Assembly: GCF_001205715.1 (NCBI RefSeq)
Contig: NZ_AQQZ01000003.1
Span: 434,001 to 498,000, forward strand
Direction: 5' to 3'
DNA: 64,000 nucleotides
DNA from: Pseudaestuariivita atlantica
GTDB lineage: Bacteria > Pseudomonadota > Alphaproteobacteria > Rhodobacterales > Rhodobacteraceae
The notes below the pieces were generated by a model. The model did not search any database. It had not been told where the DNA came from and saw only the letters and a list, made by a program, of their open reading frames with translations. The translations under genes and the position numbers were made by a program. Positions 53,660 to 61,782 of this stretch are shown in pieces; positions within the stretch are counted from its first letter, which is position 1, and every line of letters starts with the position of its first letter.

Positions 53660-53724
53660 GCACATCGGTCTAACCCTCACGGCGCGGATTCACCATGCGA
53701 CACGACGCGTGCCGTCCGCCCGCG

Positions 53725-54366
53725 TCAATCCTCGTACCCGAATGTTTCGTAATCCGCGCGAAACATCTGCCGCACCAACCGCCGCTCGCGCGGCGCAACC
53801 GCGTCCCGAGAGAGGGTGACCCAGTCCGCCGGTACCTCTTCCGGGAGGGAGCGGTTCGCATGGATCATCTGCCGCGCGTCCAGCCCGACCTTTGCCGCGA
53901 GTTTCGGGAAGTCGCGGTCAAGGTCTTCGAGACGGAACACGTCGGTCGCGATCTCTCCATCCGGGCCGCGCAAGAAGCGGACCTGCCGTTCCCACTGGAC
54001 ATGGCGCACCTCGCGGATCCGCGCGAGGTAGGTCGCGAAATCGCGGTCCGGCCCGAGGCCGAGAAGTTGCAATAGATAGGGCCTGCGATTGAGGTAATTG
54101 AACTGCGACACCAGCCGGTCCAGCGGATGCCGGACAAGCGCGAAGACGTAGCAGGCATCGAACATCTCGGCCCCGACCTCGCGCCGGATCAACCGTGCGG
54201 TCAGGTGCTGCAGACCCCCCGACTGGTACTTGTTAAAACCGCGCCGGACAAAGCCCATCCACAGGTCATCCTCGCTGCGCGGTTGGGGCCACAGCATATC
54301 CTCGATCGACGAGCCGCCGGTCTTTGGGATGTGGATGAAGATCAACCTGCGGTTTCGACAGATCAT
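53725..54366 (-). CDS. Sulfotransferase family protein
   Basis: The 213-residue protein starts MICRNRRLIFIHIPKTGGSS, the 5'-phosphosulfate loop for PAPS, and has FALVRHPLDRLVSQFNYLNR near residue 82, the 3'-phosphate-binding motif. These define carbohydrate/lipid sulfotransferases that use PAPS, made by the Sat-CysC protein of this window. No signal peptide is visible, so action on a cytosolic acceptor or at the membrane is possible; the acceptor is unknown. The 285-base upstream region holds several TGCAAGA motifs and a small hairpin at 54522-54539. Confidence 0.85.
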   Translation of the reverse strand: MICRNRRLIFIHIPKTGGSSIEDMLWPQPRSEDDLWMGFVRRGFNKYQSGGLQHLTARLIRREVGAEMFDACYVFALVRHPLDRLVSQFNYLNRRPYLLQLLGLGPDRDFATYLARIREVRHVQWERQVRFLRGPDGEIATDVFRLEDLDRDFPKLAAKVGLDARQMIHANRSLPEEVPADWVTLSRDAVAPRERRLVRQMFRADYETFGYED

Positions 54367-54521
54367 GGGATGCGGAAGTCTTTTTTCCCGGCGCGCGAGG
54401 GCCGGTCTGGGTCATACTTGAAACGCCTCGCGGTGCAAGACTTTTCGGATCAGCGGCTACGCAGGACACCGCTCGACCAGTCCCGGAACCAGCGTCGCCG
54501 CCCGCCTTCTCAAGCCACTTT

Positions 54522-54539
54522 TGCAAGAACAGTCTTGCA
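54522..54539. promoter_or_regulatory. Inverted repeat TGCAAGA/TCTTGCA upstream of sulfotransferase
   Basis: TGCAAGA at 54522-54528 and TCTTGCA at 54533-54539 enclose four bases. The same heptamer occurs at about 54434, and CGCAAGA at about 54559. All lie in the interval between the sulfotransferase and the next, divergent gene, so they may be regulator sites or just local repeats. Confidence 0.3.
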
Positions 54540-54652
54540 GGGTTCACCCGGCGACACGCAAGACTCGGGGCTGTTGCCGTGCTTTATTTGACCATGCCGT
54601 GACCCCGTTGCAGGCTGCGAAACGTACCGTAACGAGATTGACCACTCCTGAT

Positions 54653-55111
54653 ATGCCCTGCTGTTACAGGATTTTTCCAGACCAGAAACTGATGTGCGTG
54701 AAATACACGGGCATCCTGACCCTGCGCGAGATGCTCGGGCTTCTGGACGAGGTCGACGCCGATCCAGAATACGATTTCGACGTGAACGAGTTCGACGATT
54801 TCACCGAGTTGCAGAAGATCGCGATGAGCCCGGCGGAAATCCTGAAACTGGTGCAACTGATGATCGCGCTGTACCGGCGGCGGGACAGCGACAAGCTGAA
54901 CGCGATCATCGCGCCGCCGTGGATCGTGGCGAAGGCGATCTCGGTCTTCGCTCGCGTTGCGGTTGAAGGCGGCGTCAAGGTCAAGGTGGTCGAAAGCTTT
55001 GACGAGGGGTTCGCGTTCCTGTCCCTGCCCCCGTCCGCCGCCGAGGAAGCTTTGGCATGGTTTGCTACCGCAGGGGACGCGGCGGGGACAGCGGCCGGGG
55101 GATGCGGATAG
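54653..55111 (+). CDS. Conserved-looking soluble protein, 152 aa, STAS-like
   Basis: This protein begins MPCCYRIFPDQKLMCVKYTG. The alternating hydrophobic pattern (LTLREMLGLLDEVDADPEYD, then NAIIAPPWIVAKAISVFARV and EGGVKVKVVESFDEGFAFL) resembles STAS/SpoIIAA-like folds that act in regulation, but the key Ser cannot be placed. No membrane segment. The C-terminal tail (GDAAGTAAGGCG) is low complexity. An upstream extension to 54521 is unlikely. It lies upstream of the tpa-like gene on the same strand. Confidence 0.5.
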   Translation: MPCCYRIFPDQKLMCVKYTGILTLREMLGLLDEVDADPEYDFDVNEFDDFTELQKIAMSPAEILKLVQLMIALYRRRDSDKLNAIIAPPWIVAKAISVFARVAVEGGVKVKVVESFDEGFAFLSLPPSAAEEALAWFATAGDAAGTAAGGCG

Positions 55112-55216
55112 GATACGCAGGGCGCTCGCGAACCTGCGCCTTTTGGCATTAGACCAAGCCAGCCACTGGCCCTATCCGCGGTTCGGGATTTTCCGTGATA
55201 TACCGCATCTGATGCC

Positions 55217-55239
55217 GCCCGACCCAAGGTGAGTCGGGC
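55217..55239 (+). promoter_or_regulatory. Leader hairpin upstream of tpa
   Basis: GCCCGAC (55217-55223) and GTCGGGC (55233-55239) form a seven-base stem with a nine-base loop. The ribosome site GAGGAG (about 55245-55250) and the ATG at 55259 follow closely, so the stem may affect translation. One CTGGCCCTAT motif lies at 55166-55175. Confidence 0.35.
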
Positions 55240-55258
55240 CCCGAGAGGAGTGTGATCC

Positions 55259-56644
55259 ATGGACGGCGCTTTGAATGAAAACGACATCTCCCACGTGGTC
55301 GAGGCCGACCGCGCGCATGTCTGGCACCACCTGATCCAGCACAAGCCGTTCGAGACGACGGACCCCCGTATCATCATCGAAGGCAAGGGCATGCGGGTCT
55401 GGGACCAGAAGGGCAAGGAGCACCTCGATGCCGTGTCCGGCGGGGTCTGGACGGTCAACGTGGGCTATGGCCGCGAATCGATCGCCAAGGCGGTTTATGA
55501 CCAGTTGATCAAGCTGAACTATTTCGCGGGCTCGGCGGGGTCGATCCCCGGTGCGCTGTTCTCGGAAAAGCTGCTCGACAAGATGCCGGGGATGAGCCGG
55601 GTCTATTACTGCAACTCCGGCTCGGAAGCGAACGAGAAGGCGTTCAAGATGGTGCGCCAGATCGCGCACAAGCGGTACGGCGGCAAGAAGCACAAGATCC
55701 TCTACCGCCACCGCGATTACCACGGCACCACGATTTCGTGCCTGTCGGCGGGCGGCCAGGAAGAGCGCAACGCGCAATACGGCCCCTACACGCCCGGTTT
55801 CATCGAGGTGCCGCATTGCCTTGAATACCGCGCCCAGCCCGACTTCACAGGCGGCAATTACGGCGAATGGGCCGCCAACCAGATCGAAGAGGTCATCCTG
55901 CGCGAAGGCCCCGACACGGTGGGCGCGCTGTGCCTTGAGCCCGTGACCGCAGGCGGCGGCGTCATCACCCCGCCCGAGGGCTACTGGGAGCGGGTGCAGG
56001 AGATCTGCAAGAAGTACGACATCCTGCTGCATATCGACGAGGTCGTCTGCGGCGTGGGCCGCACCGGCGTGTGGTTCGGGTACCAGAACTATGGCGTGAA
56101 ACCCGACATGGTCACGATGGCCAAGGGCGTCGCCTCGGGCTACGCGGCCATCGCCTGTCTCGTCACCACCGAAGAGGTGTTCGAGATGTTCAAGGACGAC
56201 GCGTCGGACCCGATGAACTATTTCCGCGACATCTCGACCTTCGGGGGCTGCACGGCAGGCCCGGCGGCGGCGCTGGAGAACATGCGCATCATCGAGGACG
56301 AGAACCTCCTCGACAACACGCTGGCCATGGGCGAGCGGATGATGGGCAACCTGCACGCGCTGGCCGAGAAACACGCGGTGATCGGGGACGTGCGCGGCAA
56401 GGGCCTGTTCTGCGGGGCCGAGCTGGTCGCATCGCGCGACACGCGCGAACCGGCGGATGAAAAGAAGGTGCAGGCCGTGGTCGGCGACTGCATGGCGCAG
56501 GGCGTGGTGATCGGGGCGACGAACCGGTCGGTTCCGGGCTACAACAACACGCTGTGCTTCTCGCCCGCGCTGATCGCGACCGCCGACGACATCGACCAGA
56601 TCACCGACGCCGTCGACCAGGCGCTGGGCCGGGTGTTCGGCTGA
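55259..56644 (+). CDS. tpa: Class III aminotransferase, probable taurine:pyruvate aminotransferase
   Basis: The 461-residue fold-type I PLP enzyme starts MDGALNENDISHVVEADRAH. AHVWHHLIQHKPFE near residue 20 and VSGGVWTVNVGYGRESIAKA near residue 60 are close to known bacterial Tpa proteins, in which the WTVNVGYGR stretch is typical. ILLHIDEVVCGVGRTG (Asp) and MVTMAKGVASGYAA with the PLP lysine near residue 289 are the class III core. Tpa converts taurine and pyruvate to sulfoacetaldehyde and alanine. No xsc adjoins it. Beta-alanine or omega-amino acid substrates are the alternative. Confidence 0.75.
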   Translation: MDGALNENDISHVVEADRAHVWHHLIQHKPFETTDPRIIIEGKGMRVWDQKGKEHLDAVSGGVWTVNVGYGRESIAKAVYDQLIKLNYFAGSAGSIPGALFSEKLLDKMPGMSRVYYCNSGSEANEKAFKMVRQIAHKRYGGKKHKILYRHRDYHGTTISCLSAGGQEERNAQYGPYTPGFIEVPHCLEYRAQPDFTGGNYGEWAANQIEEVILREGPDTVGALCLEPVTAGGGVITPPEGYWERVQEICKKYDILLHIDEVVCGVGRTGVWFGYQNYGVKPDMVTMAKGVASGYAAIACLVTTEEVFEMFKDDASDPMNYFRDISTFGGCTAGPAAALENMRIIEDENLLDNTLAMGERMMGNLHALAEKHAVIGDVRGKGLFCGAELVASRDTREPADEKKVQAVVGDCMAQGVVIGATNRSVPGYNNTLCFSPALIATADDIDQITDAVDQALGRVFG

Positions 56645-56655
56645 TCCCGAACGGG

Positions 56656-56748
56656 GGTCGGCTGGCGAGCAGCCGACCTACGCAAGACGGGGTTTGTAGG
56701 TCGGGTGATCCTCACCCGACCTCCTTTCGAGGTAACCCATGGGTTACC
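56656..56748. repeat. Two REP elements with GTAG foot and an 18-base palindrome, after tpa
   Basis: A reverse REP at 56656-56681 (arms GGTCGGCTG/CAGCCGACC, CTAC foot) and a forward REP at 56696-56721 (GTAG foot, arms GGTCGGGTGA/TCACCCGACC) share the form of the 27.9-kb cluster. A perfect palindrome GGTAACCCATGGGTTACC follows at 56731-56748 and may be an operator or part of a terminator for tpa. Confidence 0.7.
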
Positions 56749-56811
56749 CAAGATTCTGATTTCGTTCAATTTTCGTAAAGACCGCAGGCGAAAGCCCCCG
56801 GTAACCCGCGC

Positions 56812-57405
56812 CTAGTCGGGCAGGACCCGGTCGACGGCAGTGATGGGGCCAAGCGGTGCGCCTGCAAGCTGCGCGTGATCGGCGATCTGGCCTTCATCCG
56901 TGGCGCGGTAGATGCAGACGGTTCCGACCTCGGTCAGGTAGGAATGCACCCATTCGACCTTGCCCTCCATCTGCGCGATGGCGGCGTTCGACGCGCGCGA
57001 GATCCCTTCCTTCCTGGCAAGCGGGAAGCTGCCCACGCCGGGGATCGGGCGTTCGATCACGAATGTCTGAAGCCCGTCCTGCGCGATCTCGGCCGCGGCC
57101 ACGCCACCGCCGACGACCGGGGAATTGACGAAATCGACCTTCATCACGGCCAGCGGCGACAGCGAGGTCACGTTCAGGAAGGTTTCGAGGTAGGCCTCGT
57201 TCTGCGCGTCGAGGATGACGAAGCTGGCGCCGTCTGCCTCGAACCGTTCGACCTCCTGCACCTTGAGCGTGTCCTGCAGGCCGGGACTGATCGCGCCCAT
57301 CGAGCCTTGCAGTTTCAGAACGAACTGGTCCGCGGCGGCGGAAAACCCGGCGGTCGCCATGATGACCGACGCGCCAAGCAGGTTTCGCATCTGTTTCGTG
57401 TTCAT
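56812..57405 (-). CDS. Exported protein with DUF4242-like C-terminal domain
   Basis: The 197-residue product starts MNTKQMRNLLGASVIMATAG, a signal peptide cut near SAAA. A C-terminal domain (TFVIERPIPGVGSFPLARKE, then VEWVHSYLTEVGTVCIYRAT) has the small ferredoxin-like pattern of DUF4242/nickel-binding proteins, whose signature is the ERxxPG start and the YTEVGTVCIY end. The N-terminal half has a related beta-alpha pattern and may be a second copy. Function unknown. The ATG at 57405 is chosen as the signal-peptide start; the operator of the LysR gene lies behind it. Confidence 0.6.
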   Translation of the reverse strand: MNTKQMRNLLGASVIMATAGFSAAADQFVLKLQGSMGAISPGLQDTLKVQEVERFEADGASFVILDAQNEAYLETFLNVTSLSPLAVMKVDFVNSPVVGGGVAAAEIAQDGLQTFVIERPIPGVGSFPLARKEGISRASNAAIAQMEGKVEWVHSYLTEVGTVCIYRATDEGQIADHAQLAGAPLGPITAVDRVLPD

Positions 57406-57490
57406 CGTCTTGTCCCTTTTTCGCGATATCAACAGGGCAATCGTGACCCGGCGCGCCGGGACCTGACAAATGACGGTTTTTGCGTGTTAG

Positions 57491-57507
57491 CCTTAGGTGA
57501 GCTAAGG
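57491..57507. promoter_or_regulatory. Perfect inverted repeat overlapping the LysR gene ribosome site
   Basis: CCTTAG (57491-57496) and CTAAGG (57502-57507) with a five-base centre lie seven bases before the ATG at 57514. The repeat overlaps AAGGTGAGGG, the probable ribosome site, so a bound repressor would block its own mRNA start. LysR proteins commonly bind such sites near their own start. Confidence 0.4.
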
Positions 57508-57513
57508 TGAGGG

Positions 57514-58464
57514 ATGGCCCGTTTGCCCTCTCTCGCCGCGCTGCGGGCGTTCGAATGCGTCGCGCGGCACCGCAGCTTTGCTAAGGCGGCGGATGAATTG
57601 TGCGTGACGGCACCGTCCCTGTCGCACCACGTCAAGGCGTTGGAGGACGAGCTTGGGTTCCGGCTCTTCACGCGCCATCACCGGTCGATCGCGTTGACCG
57701 AGAGCGGGGAGGTCCTGTTCGCGACGGCGCGGAGGGCCTTCGGCGCGCTCGACAAGACATGGGCGACGCTGGTGGACACGGCCCGGCCCTTCAAGCTGAC
57801 CTGCGGCGTGCATTTCATGACCAACTGGCTGGCCCCGCGATCCGCGCGGTTGCAGGAGGCCCTGGACGGGTATCCGGTCGATCATATCACCACGTTCGAG
57901 GCGCTGGATTTCGCGGCAGGCGAGGTCGATCTGGCGATCCGCAACGGCAATGAAGCGGTCTCGGGCCTGCATTCCGAGACGGTGTATCGGGAATGGTGGA
58001 CGCCGATGGTGTCTGCCGATGTGGCGCGGACCCTGAAGCGTCCATCCGACCTTATGCGCGTCCCGGTGGTCGAGGCGCGGCATCCGCGCGAGCCGAAGGG
58101 GCATCCGGGCCTCGCGGACTGGCTGAAAGCGGCGGGCGTGAACGAGACGCATCCCGACACGCGCGTGATCCCGCATACCGAGACGGCGATGCAGATGGCA
58201 GCGGAAGGTGCGGCGGTGAAACTGTGCGCCAGCCTTCAGGCGGGGGAGTTGCATCGGCAGGGCAAGCTGGTTGCGCCGTTCGACCTTGCAGTCCGGCGGG
58301 AGGACATCCGGTTCTACATGGTCTGCCGCGCGGGCGAGCAGCAGGAGAAGCCCATCACCCTGATCCGCGATTTCCTGGCACGGGAATTCGCCGAGATGGA
58401 CGCGGCGATGGGGCTGGAGCGGATGACGCTGGTGACCCTGCCGGGAAGCGGCGTGGCCCTGTGA
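57514..58464 (+). CDS. LysR family transcriptional regulator (GcvA-like)
   Basis: The 316-residue protein begins MARLPSLAALRAFECVARHR, the LysR winged helix (SFAKAADELCVTAPSLSHHV near residue 25). A C-terminal LysR effector domain follows (residues about 90-300, with LTCGVHFMTNWLAPRSARLQ and EGAAVKLCASLQAGELHRQG). The N-terminus LRAFECVARHRSFAKAADEL is typical of the GcvA subgroup. Its divergent neighbour is the exported DUF4242-like gene; the antibiotic-biosynthesis-monooxygenase gene follows on the opposite strand. The effector is unknown. Confidence 0.88.
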   Translation: MARLPSLAALRAFECVARHRSFAKAADELCVTAPSLSHHVKALEDELGFRLFTRHHRSIALTESGEVLFATARRAFGALDKTWATLVDTARPFKLTCGVHFMTNWLAPRSARLQEALDGYPVDHITTFEALDFAAGEVDLAIRNGNEAVSGLHSETVYREWWTPMVSADVARTLKRPSDLMRVPVVEARHPREPKGHPGLADWLKAAGVNETHPDTRVIPHTETAMQMAAEGAAVKLCASLQAGELHRQGKLVAPFDLAVRREDIRFYMVCRAGEQQEKPITLIRDFLAREFAEMDAAMGLERMTLVTLPGSGVAL

Positions 58465-58480
58465 CCTGCGCGCGCCCGCC

Positions 58481-58825
58481 CTACCCGTGCAGGGCGCGGC
58501 TGTCTGCCGGGGCCTCGGCCCGTTCGGTCATGCCGTAGTCGCGGATCACGCCCGCCACGCGCAGGCGGTAGCCCGCGAACATCACGTCCCGGCCCGCGCT
58601 TTGCGCGCCGCGATGCTGGGGCAGGTTGCGCCATGCCTCCAGCGCCTCCTCGTTTTCCCAGAAGGACAGCGACAACAGCTTGGTCGGGTCCATGATCGAC
58701 TGGAACCGTTCGACGCTGATGAAGCCCGGTATCCCCTCGGCCAGCGGTCGCATCTTGGCGGCCATGTCGAGATAGGCGTCCACCTGCCCCTCGGCGGGGT
58801 GGACTTCGAATATGACGGCGATCAT
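58481..58825 (-). CDS. Antibiotic biosynthesis monooxygenase (ABM)-type protein
   Basis: The 114-residue protein begins MIAVIFEVHPAEGQVDAYLD and has the ABM ferredoxin-like fold: FISVERFQSIMDPTKLLSLS followed by FWENEEALEAWRNLPQHRGA. Such proteins act as small monooxygenases, heme-degrading enzymes or ligand binders; no cofactor residues decide between them. It shares ATGA with the NIPSNAP gene (overlap of four bases), so the two are coupled. Confidence 0.8.
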   Translation of the reverse strand: MIAVIFEVHPAEGQVDAYLDMAAKMRPLAEGIPGFISVERFQSIMDPTKLLSLSFWENEEALEAWRNLPQHRGAQSAGRDVMFAGYRLRVAGVIRDYGMTERAEAPADSRALHG

Positions 58826-59145
58826 GCGGTGTCTCCCTCGGTTCCCGTGACCAGCTTCAGAAAGGTGCGGTCCTCGCGCAAGAGGAATTTCTCGCGGCAG
58901 GCGAAGGCGTAGTTCTCGCGCCCCAGCGGGTCGTCGGCGAGGCGGGCGCGGTAGGCCTCGTAGGCGGCGAGCGAGGGGATGTTGTAGATGCCGTAGGCGC
59001 GGGTGGCCGATCCTTCATGCGGGGCGAAATACCCGATCAGGTCGGCCCCGCAGCGCGGGATCGCGGTGTTCCAGTTGCGGGCATATTCCTCGAACGCGTC
59101 CCGGCGGGTCGGGTCGATGTGGTAGCGGATGATGCAGGTGAGCAT
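58822..59145 (-). CDS. NIPSNAP family protein
   Basis: The 107-residue protein begins MLTCIIRYHIDPTRRDAFEE and has the NIPSNAP/ferredoxin-like pattern (ARNWNTAIPRCGADLIGYFA, then YNIPSLAAYEAYRARLADDP). It is a dimeric alpha-beta barrel in known structures, of unknown function. It lies first in a two-gene operon with the ABM gene. Both are divergent from the ArsR-type gene with a 287-base gap that holds a partial repeat and a palindrome. Confidence 0.82.
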   Translation of the reverse strand: MLTCIIRYHIDPTRRDAFEEYARNWNTAIPRCGADLIGYFAPHEGSATRAYGIYNIPSLAAYEAYRARLADDPLGRENYAFACREKFLLREDRTFLKLVTGTEGDTA

Positions 59146-59216
59146 GGGGCGGGTCCTTTACGTGGATTCGGGTCAAAAGTTGGCCGACACGCGTGTCGCG
59201 GTGGAGCCTGACGCCG

Positions 59217-59272
59217 GCGCGAAATCAAGGCCGCAGGCCAACCGTCGGATCGACGTACCGCGGCCCGTCTGC
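59217..59272. repeat. Deletion derivative of the modular repeat
   Basis: The hairpin module reads in reverse at about 59217-59239, and the start of the element in reverse (GCGGCCCGTC) ends at about 59270, so only about 25 bases of element remain with the module. It lies in the gap between the NIPSNAP and ArsR genes. Confidence 0.6.
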
Positions 59273-59412
59273 AATCGTTGCACAAGGTGTCCGAAGGCAA
59301 GCCAATGTGCTGCGCCCGGTCGGCATCAGGAGTGACGGGGATCGCCGAACGGCGAGGGTGGAGGACAAGACGAATGACATGCCCCTATCCTACCCCCTTG
59401 TCTGCCCATAAC

Positions 59413-59432
59413 GGTTCGATCATGATCGAACC
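59413..59432. promoter_or_regulatory. Perfect 20-base palindrome abutting the ArsR start
   Basis: GGTTCGATCATGATCGAACC is its own reverse complement and ends on the base before the ATG at 59433, leaving no room for a ribosome site. This suggests an autoregulatory operator and leaderless or weakly initiated translation. It also faces the divergent NIPSNAP-ABM promoter. Confidence 0.55.
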
Positions 59433-60119
59433 ATGAAAGACGGACCCGACATCGCCCGCATCGCCACGCTGATCGGCGACCCGGCGCGCGCCAACATCCT
59501 GACGGCGCTGATGACCGGCAAGGCGCTGACCGCGCGGGAACTGGCGCGGGAGGCGGGCGTGGGGGCGTCGACGACCTCGACCCACCTGGGAAGGCTGGTG
59601 GAGGGCAGGCTGGTCGCCGTCACGCGGCAGGGTCGCCACCGGTATCACCGGCTGGCGGGCCCGGAGGTCGCCAACGTGCTGGAGGCGCTGATGGGGCTGG
59701 CCGCGGGACAGGGCCATTTGCGCCACCGCCCCGGCCCGCGAGAGGACGCGCTGCGCGCCGCGCGGGTCTGCTACAACCACCTTGCGGGGACGGCGGGCAC
59801 GGCGCTTTACGATGCGCTGGCAGGGCGCGGCTGGACCCGTGTCAGCGATCACGAGGTGATGCTGAGCGATGCGGGCGCGGTCGCGATGGAGGCGTTCGAG
59901 ATCGACGTCACGGCCTTGCGCAAGGCGCGGTCGCCGCTTTGCCGTCCGTGCCTCGACTGGTCGGAACGGCGCACGCATCTTGCGGGGTCGCTGGGTCGCG
60001 CGCTGCTGGCAGAGATGGAGACGCGGGGCTGGGCGCGCAGGGTGCCCGACAGCCGCGCGGTCACCATCACCCCCGCCGGACGGGACGGTTTGCGCGGCAC
60101 CTTCGGCGTGCGGTTGTAA
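59433..60119 (+). CDS. ArsR family winged-helix regulator with extra C-terminal domain
   Basis: The 228-residue protein starts MKDGPDIARIATLIGDPARA. Residues about 10-90 are an ArsR winged helix: ILTALMTGKALTARELAREA and GASTTSTHLGRLVEGRLVAV with the wing RQGRHRYHRLAG. The remaining 130 residues include SPLCRPCLDWSERRTHLAGS with two Cys near residue 170 that may bind metal or sense redox. No short ArsR metal motif is seen in the helix region. It is divergent from the NIPSNAP-ABM pair, a likely target. Confidence 0.83.
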   Translation: MKDGPDIARIATLIGDPARANILTALMTGKALTARELAREAGVGASTTSTHLGRLVEGRLVAVTRQGRHRYHRLAGPEVANVLEALMGLAAGQGHLRHRPGPREDALRAARVCYNHLAGTAGTALYDALAGRGWTRVSDHEVMLSDAGAVAMEAFEIDVTALRKARSPLCRPCLDWSERRTHLAGSLGRALLAEMETRGWARRVPDSRAVTITPAGRDGLRGTFGVRL

Positions 60120-60137
60120 CCGGACCTCACGATAAAT

Positions 60138-60165
60138 CCAGTTTACCGCGCGCGTAAGACCAGTT
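60138..60165. promoter_or_regulatory. Direct repeats CCAGTT, two helical turns apart, upstream of MocR gene
   Basis: CCAGTT occurs at 60138-60143 and 60160-60165, 22 bases apart, just before the ATG at 60177. Direct repeats on one helix face are typical of MocR/TauR-type sites. On the other strand each reads AACTGG. No other promoter element was assigned here. Confidence 0.4.
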
Positions 60166-60176
60166 ATGGCAACCCC

Positions 60177-61640
60177 ATGGCCGTACCCGTCGACGCCCTG
60201 ATGCTGGATCCGACCGCGCAGGGCACGCTTCAGTCCCGCATTCAGCAGATGGTCGCGCAGGGCATCCTGTCGGGGCGGTTCCGGCGTGGCGAGAAGCTGC
60301 CCTCCTCGCGCAAGCTGGCCGCGCATCTGGGCGTGAGCCGGATCACGGTGACGCTGGCCTATAACGAGCTTCTGGCGAACGACTACCTGACCTCGCGCGG
60401 GCGGTCGGGCTATTTCGTGAGCGAGAACGCCCCGGACCCGCCCGCCTTTGCCGACCGCGAAGCCGCGCCCGACCGGATCGACTGGGACAGGGCCATCGGG
60501 CAGCGGTTCACGGGCGGGGCAAGCCCGGCGAAACCGCTTGACTGGCAAAGCTATACCTACTCGTTCATCTACGGGCAGACCGACCCGACGCTGTTCGACC
60601 ACACCAACTGGCGGCAATGCGCGATGCAGGCGCTGGGGGTGCGGAACTTTGCCGCGATGACGGCGGATTACTATGACCGCGACGACCCGGAGCTGGTGCA
60701 GTTCGTGCTGCGCCACACCCTGCCCCGGCGCGGGATCATGGCCCAGCCGGAACAGGTGCTGATCACGCTTGGCGCGCAGAACGCGCTGTGGCTGGCGGCG
60801 CAGGTGCTGCTGACGCCGGGTCGGCGCGCGGCGATCGAGGACCCGTCCTATTTCGCGCTGCGCGACATCCTGCGGCAGACGCGGGCCGACGTGGTGCCGG
60901 TGCCGGTGGATGCGGGCGGGCTGCCGCCCGACCTGATCCCGGACGACACGCAGGTCGTCTTCGTCACGCCCAGCCACCATTGCCCGACCTCGGCCACGAT
61001 GCCCTTGGACCGGCGGCGCGCGCTGCTGGAGCGGGCGGGCGCGCTGGATGCGCTGATCGTGGAGGACGATTACGAGTTCGAGATGGCCTTCCTGCACCCG
61101 CCCGCGCCGGCGCTGAAATCGCTGGATGACGAGGGGCGGGTGATCCATGTGGGCTCCTTCTCGAAATCGCTCTTTCCGGGGCTGCGGCTGGGCTACCTTG
61201 TGGGCTCGGCGCGGTTCATCGACGAGGCGCGGGCGCTGCGGGCCAGCGTGCTGCGACATCCGCCGGGGCTGATCCAGCGCACGGCGGCGCAGTTCCTGAG
61301 CCTTGGCCATTACGACGCGCTGATCCGGCGCATGGCACGGGAATACGACGCGCGTCGGCGGGTGATGGAGGCGGCCATCGCCGAGCACGGCCTGACCATC
61401 GCGGGCACCGCCGCGCATGGCGGGTCGTCCTTCTGGATGCGCGCGCCCGACGGTGTCGATGCCGAGGTGCTGGCGCGCGACCTTGCCCGCCGCGACGTGC
61501 TGATCGAACCGGGCGCGACCTTCTTCGCCGAGGCGCCGCGCCCGATCGAGTTCTACCGGATCGCCTATTCCTCGATCCCCGCCGATCGCATCCCCGAGGG
61601 CATCGCCCGCATCGCCCAAGCCATCGCCGCGCGGCAGTGA
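60177..61640 (+). CDS. MocR-type regulator (GntR helix-turn-helix plus aminotransferase domain)
   Basis: The 487-residue protein starts MAVPVDALMLDPTAQGTLQS. Residues about 15-80 form a GntR winged helix: LSGRFRRGEKLPSSRKLAAH and SRITVTLAYNELLANDYL. A class I aminotransferase-like domain follows, with HVGSFSKSLFPGLRLGYLVG holding the PLP lysine near residue 329. MocR regulators such as PdxR and TauR bind direct repeats and respond to amines. TauR is a plausible identity given the tpa-like gene at 55.3 kb and the TRAP genes next door, but PdxR- or GabR-type roles remain possible. Confidence 0.86.
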   Translation: MAVPVDALMLDPTAQGTLQSRIQQMVAQGILSGRFRRGEKLPSSRKLAAHLGVSRITVTLAYNELLANDYLTSRGRSGYFVSENAPDPPAFADREAAPDRIDWDRAIGQRFTGGASPAKPLDWQSYTYSFIYGQTDPTLFDHTNWRQCAMQALGVRNFAAMTADYYDRDDPELVQFVLRHTLPRRGIMAQPEQVLITLGAQNALWLAAQVLLTPGRRAAIEDPSYFALRDILRQTRADVVPVPVDAGGLPPDLIPDDTQVVFVTPSHHCPTSATMPLDRRRALLERAGALDALIVEDDYEFEMAFLHPPAPALKSLDDEGRVIHVGSFSKSLFPGLRLGYLVGSARFIDEARALRASVLRHPPGLIQRTAAQFLSLGHYDALIRRMAREYDARRRVMEAAIAEHGLTIAGTAAHGGSSFWMRAPDGVDAEVLARDLARRDVLIEPGATFFAEAPRPIEFYRIAYSSIPADRIPEGIARIAQAIAARQ

Positions 61641-61782
61641 CGGAAGCGCCACCTTGCGGCGATCCGCAGGGGCGGCAGGCGCGGGCGCACGAAAATCTTC
61701 ATGGTCAGGCCGGAAACCGCGCGCTACGTTCGGGTGGCACACGGCCCGGCAGAGGTCGGGCTTGTCACATGGGAGGACACTT

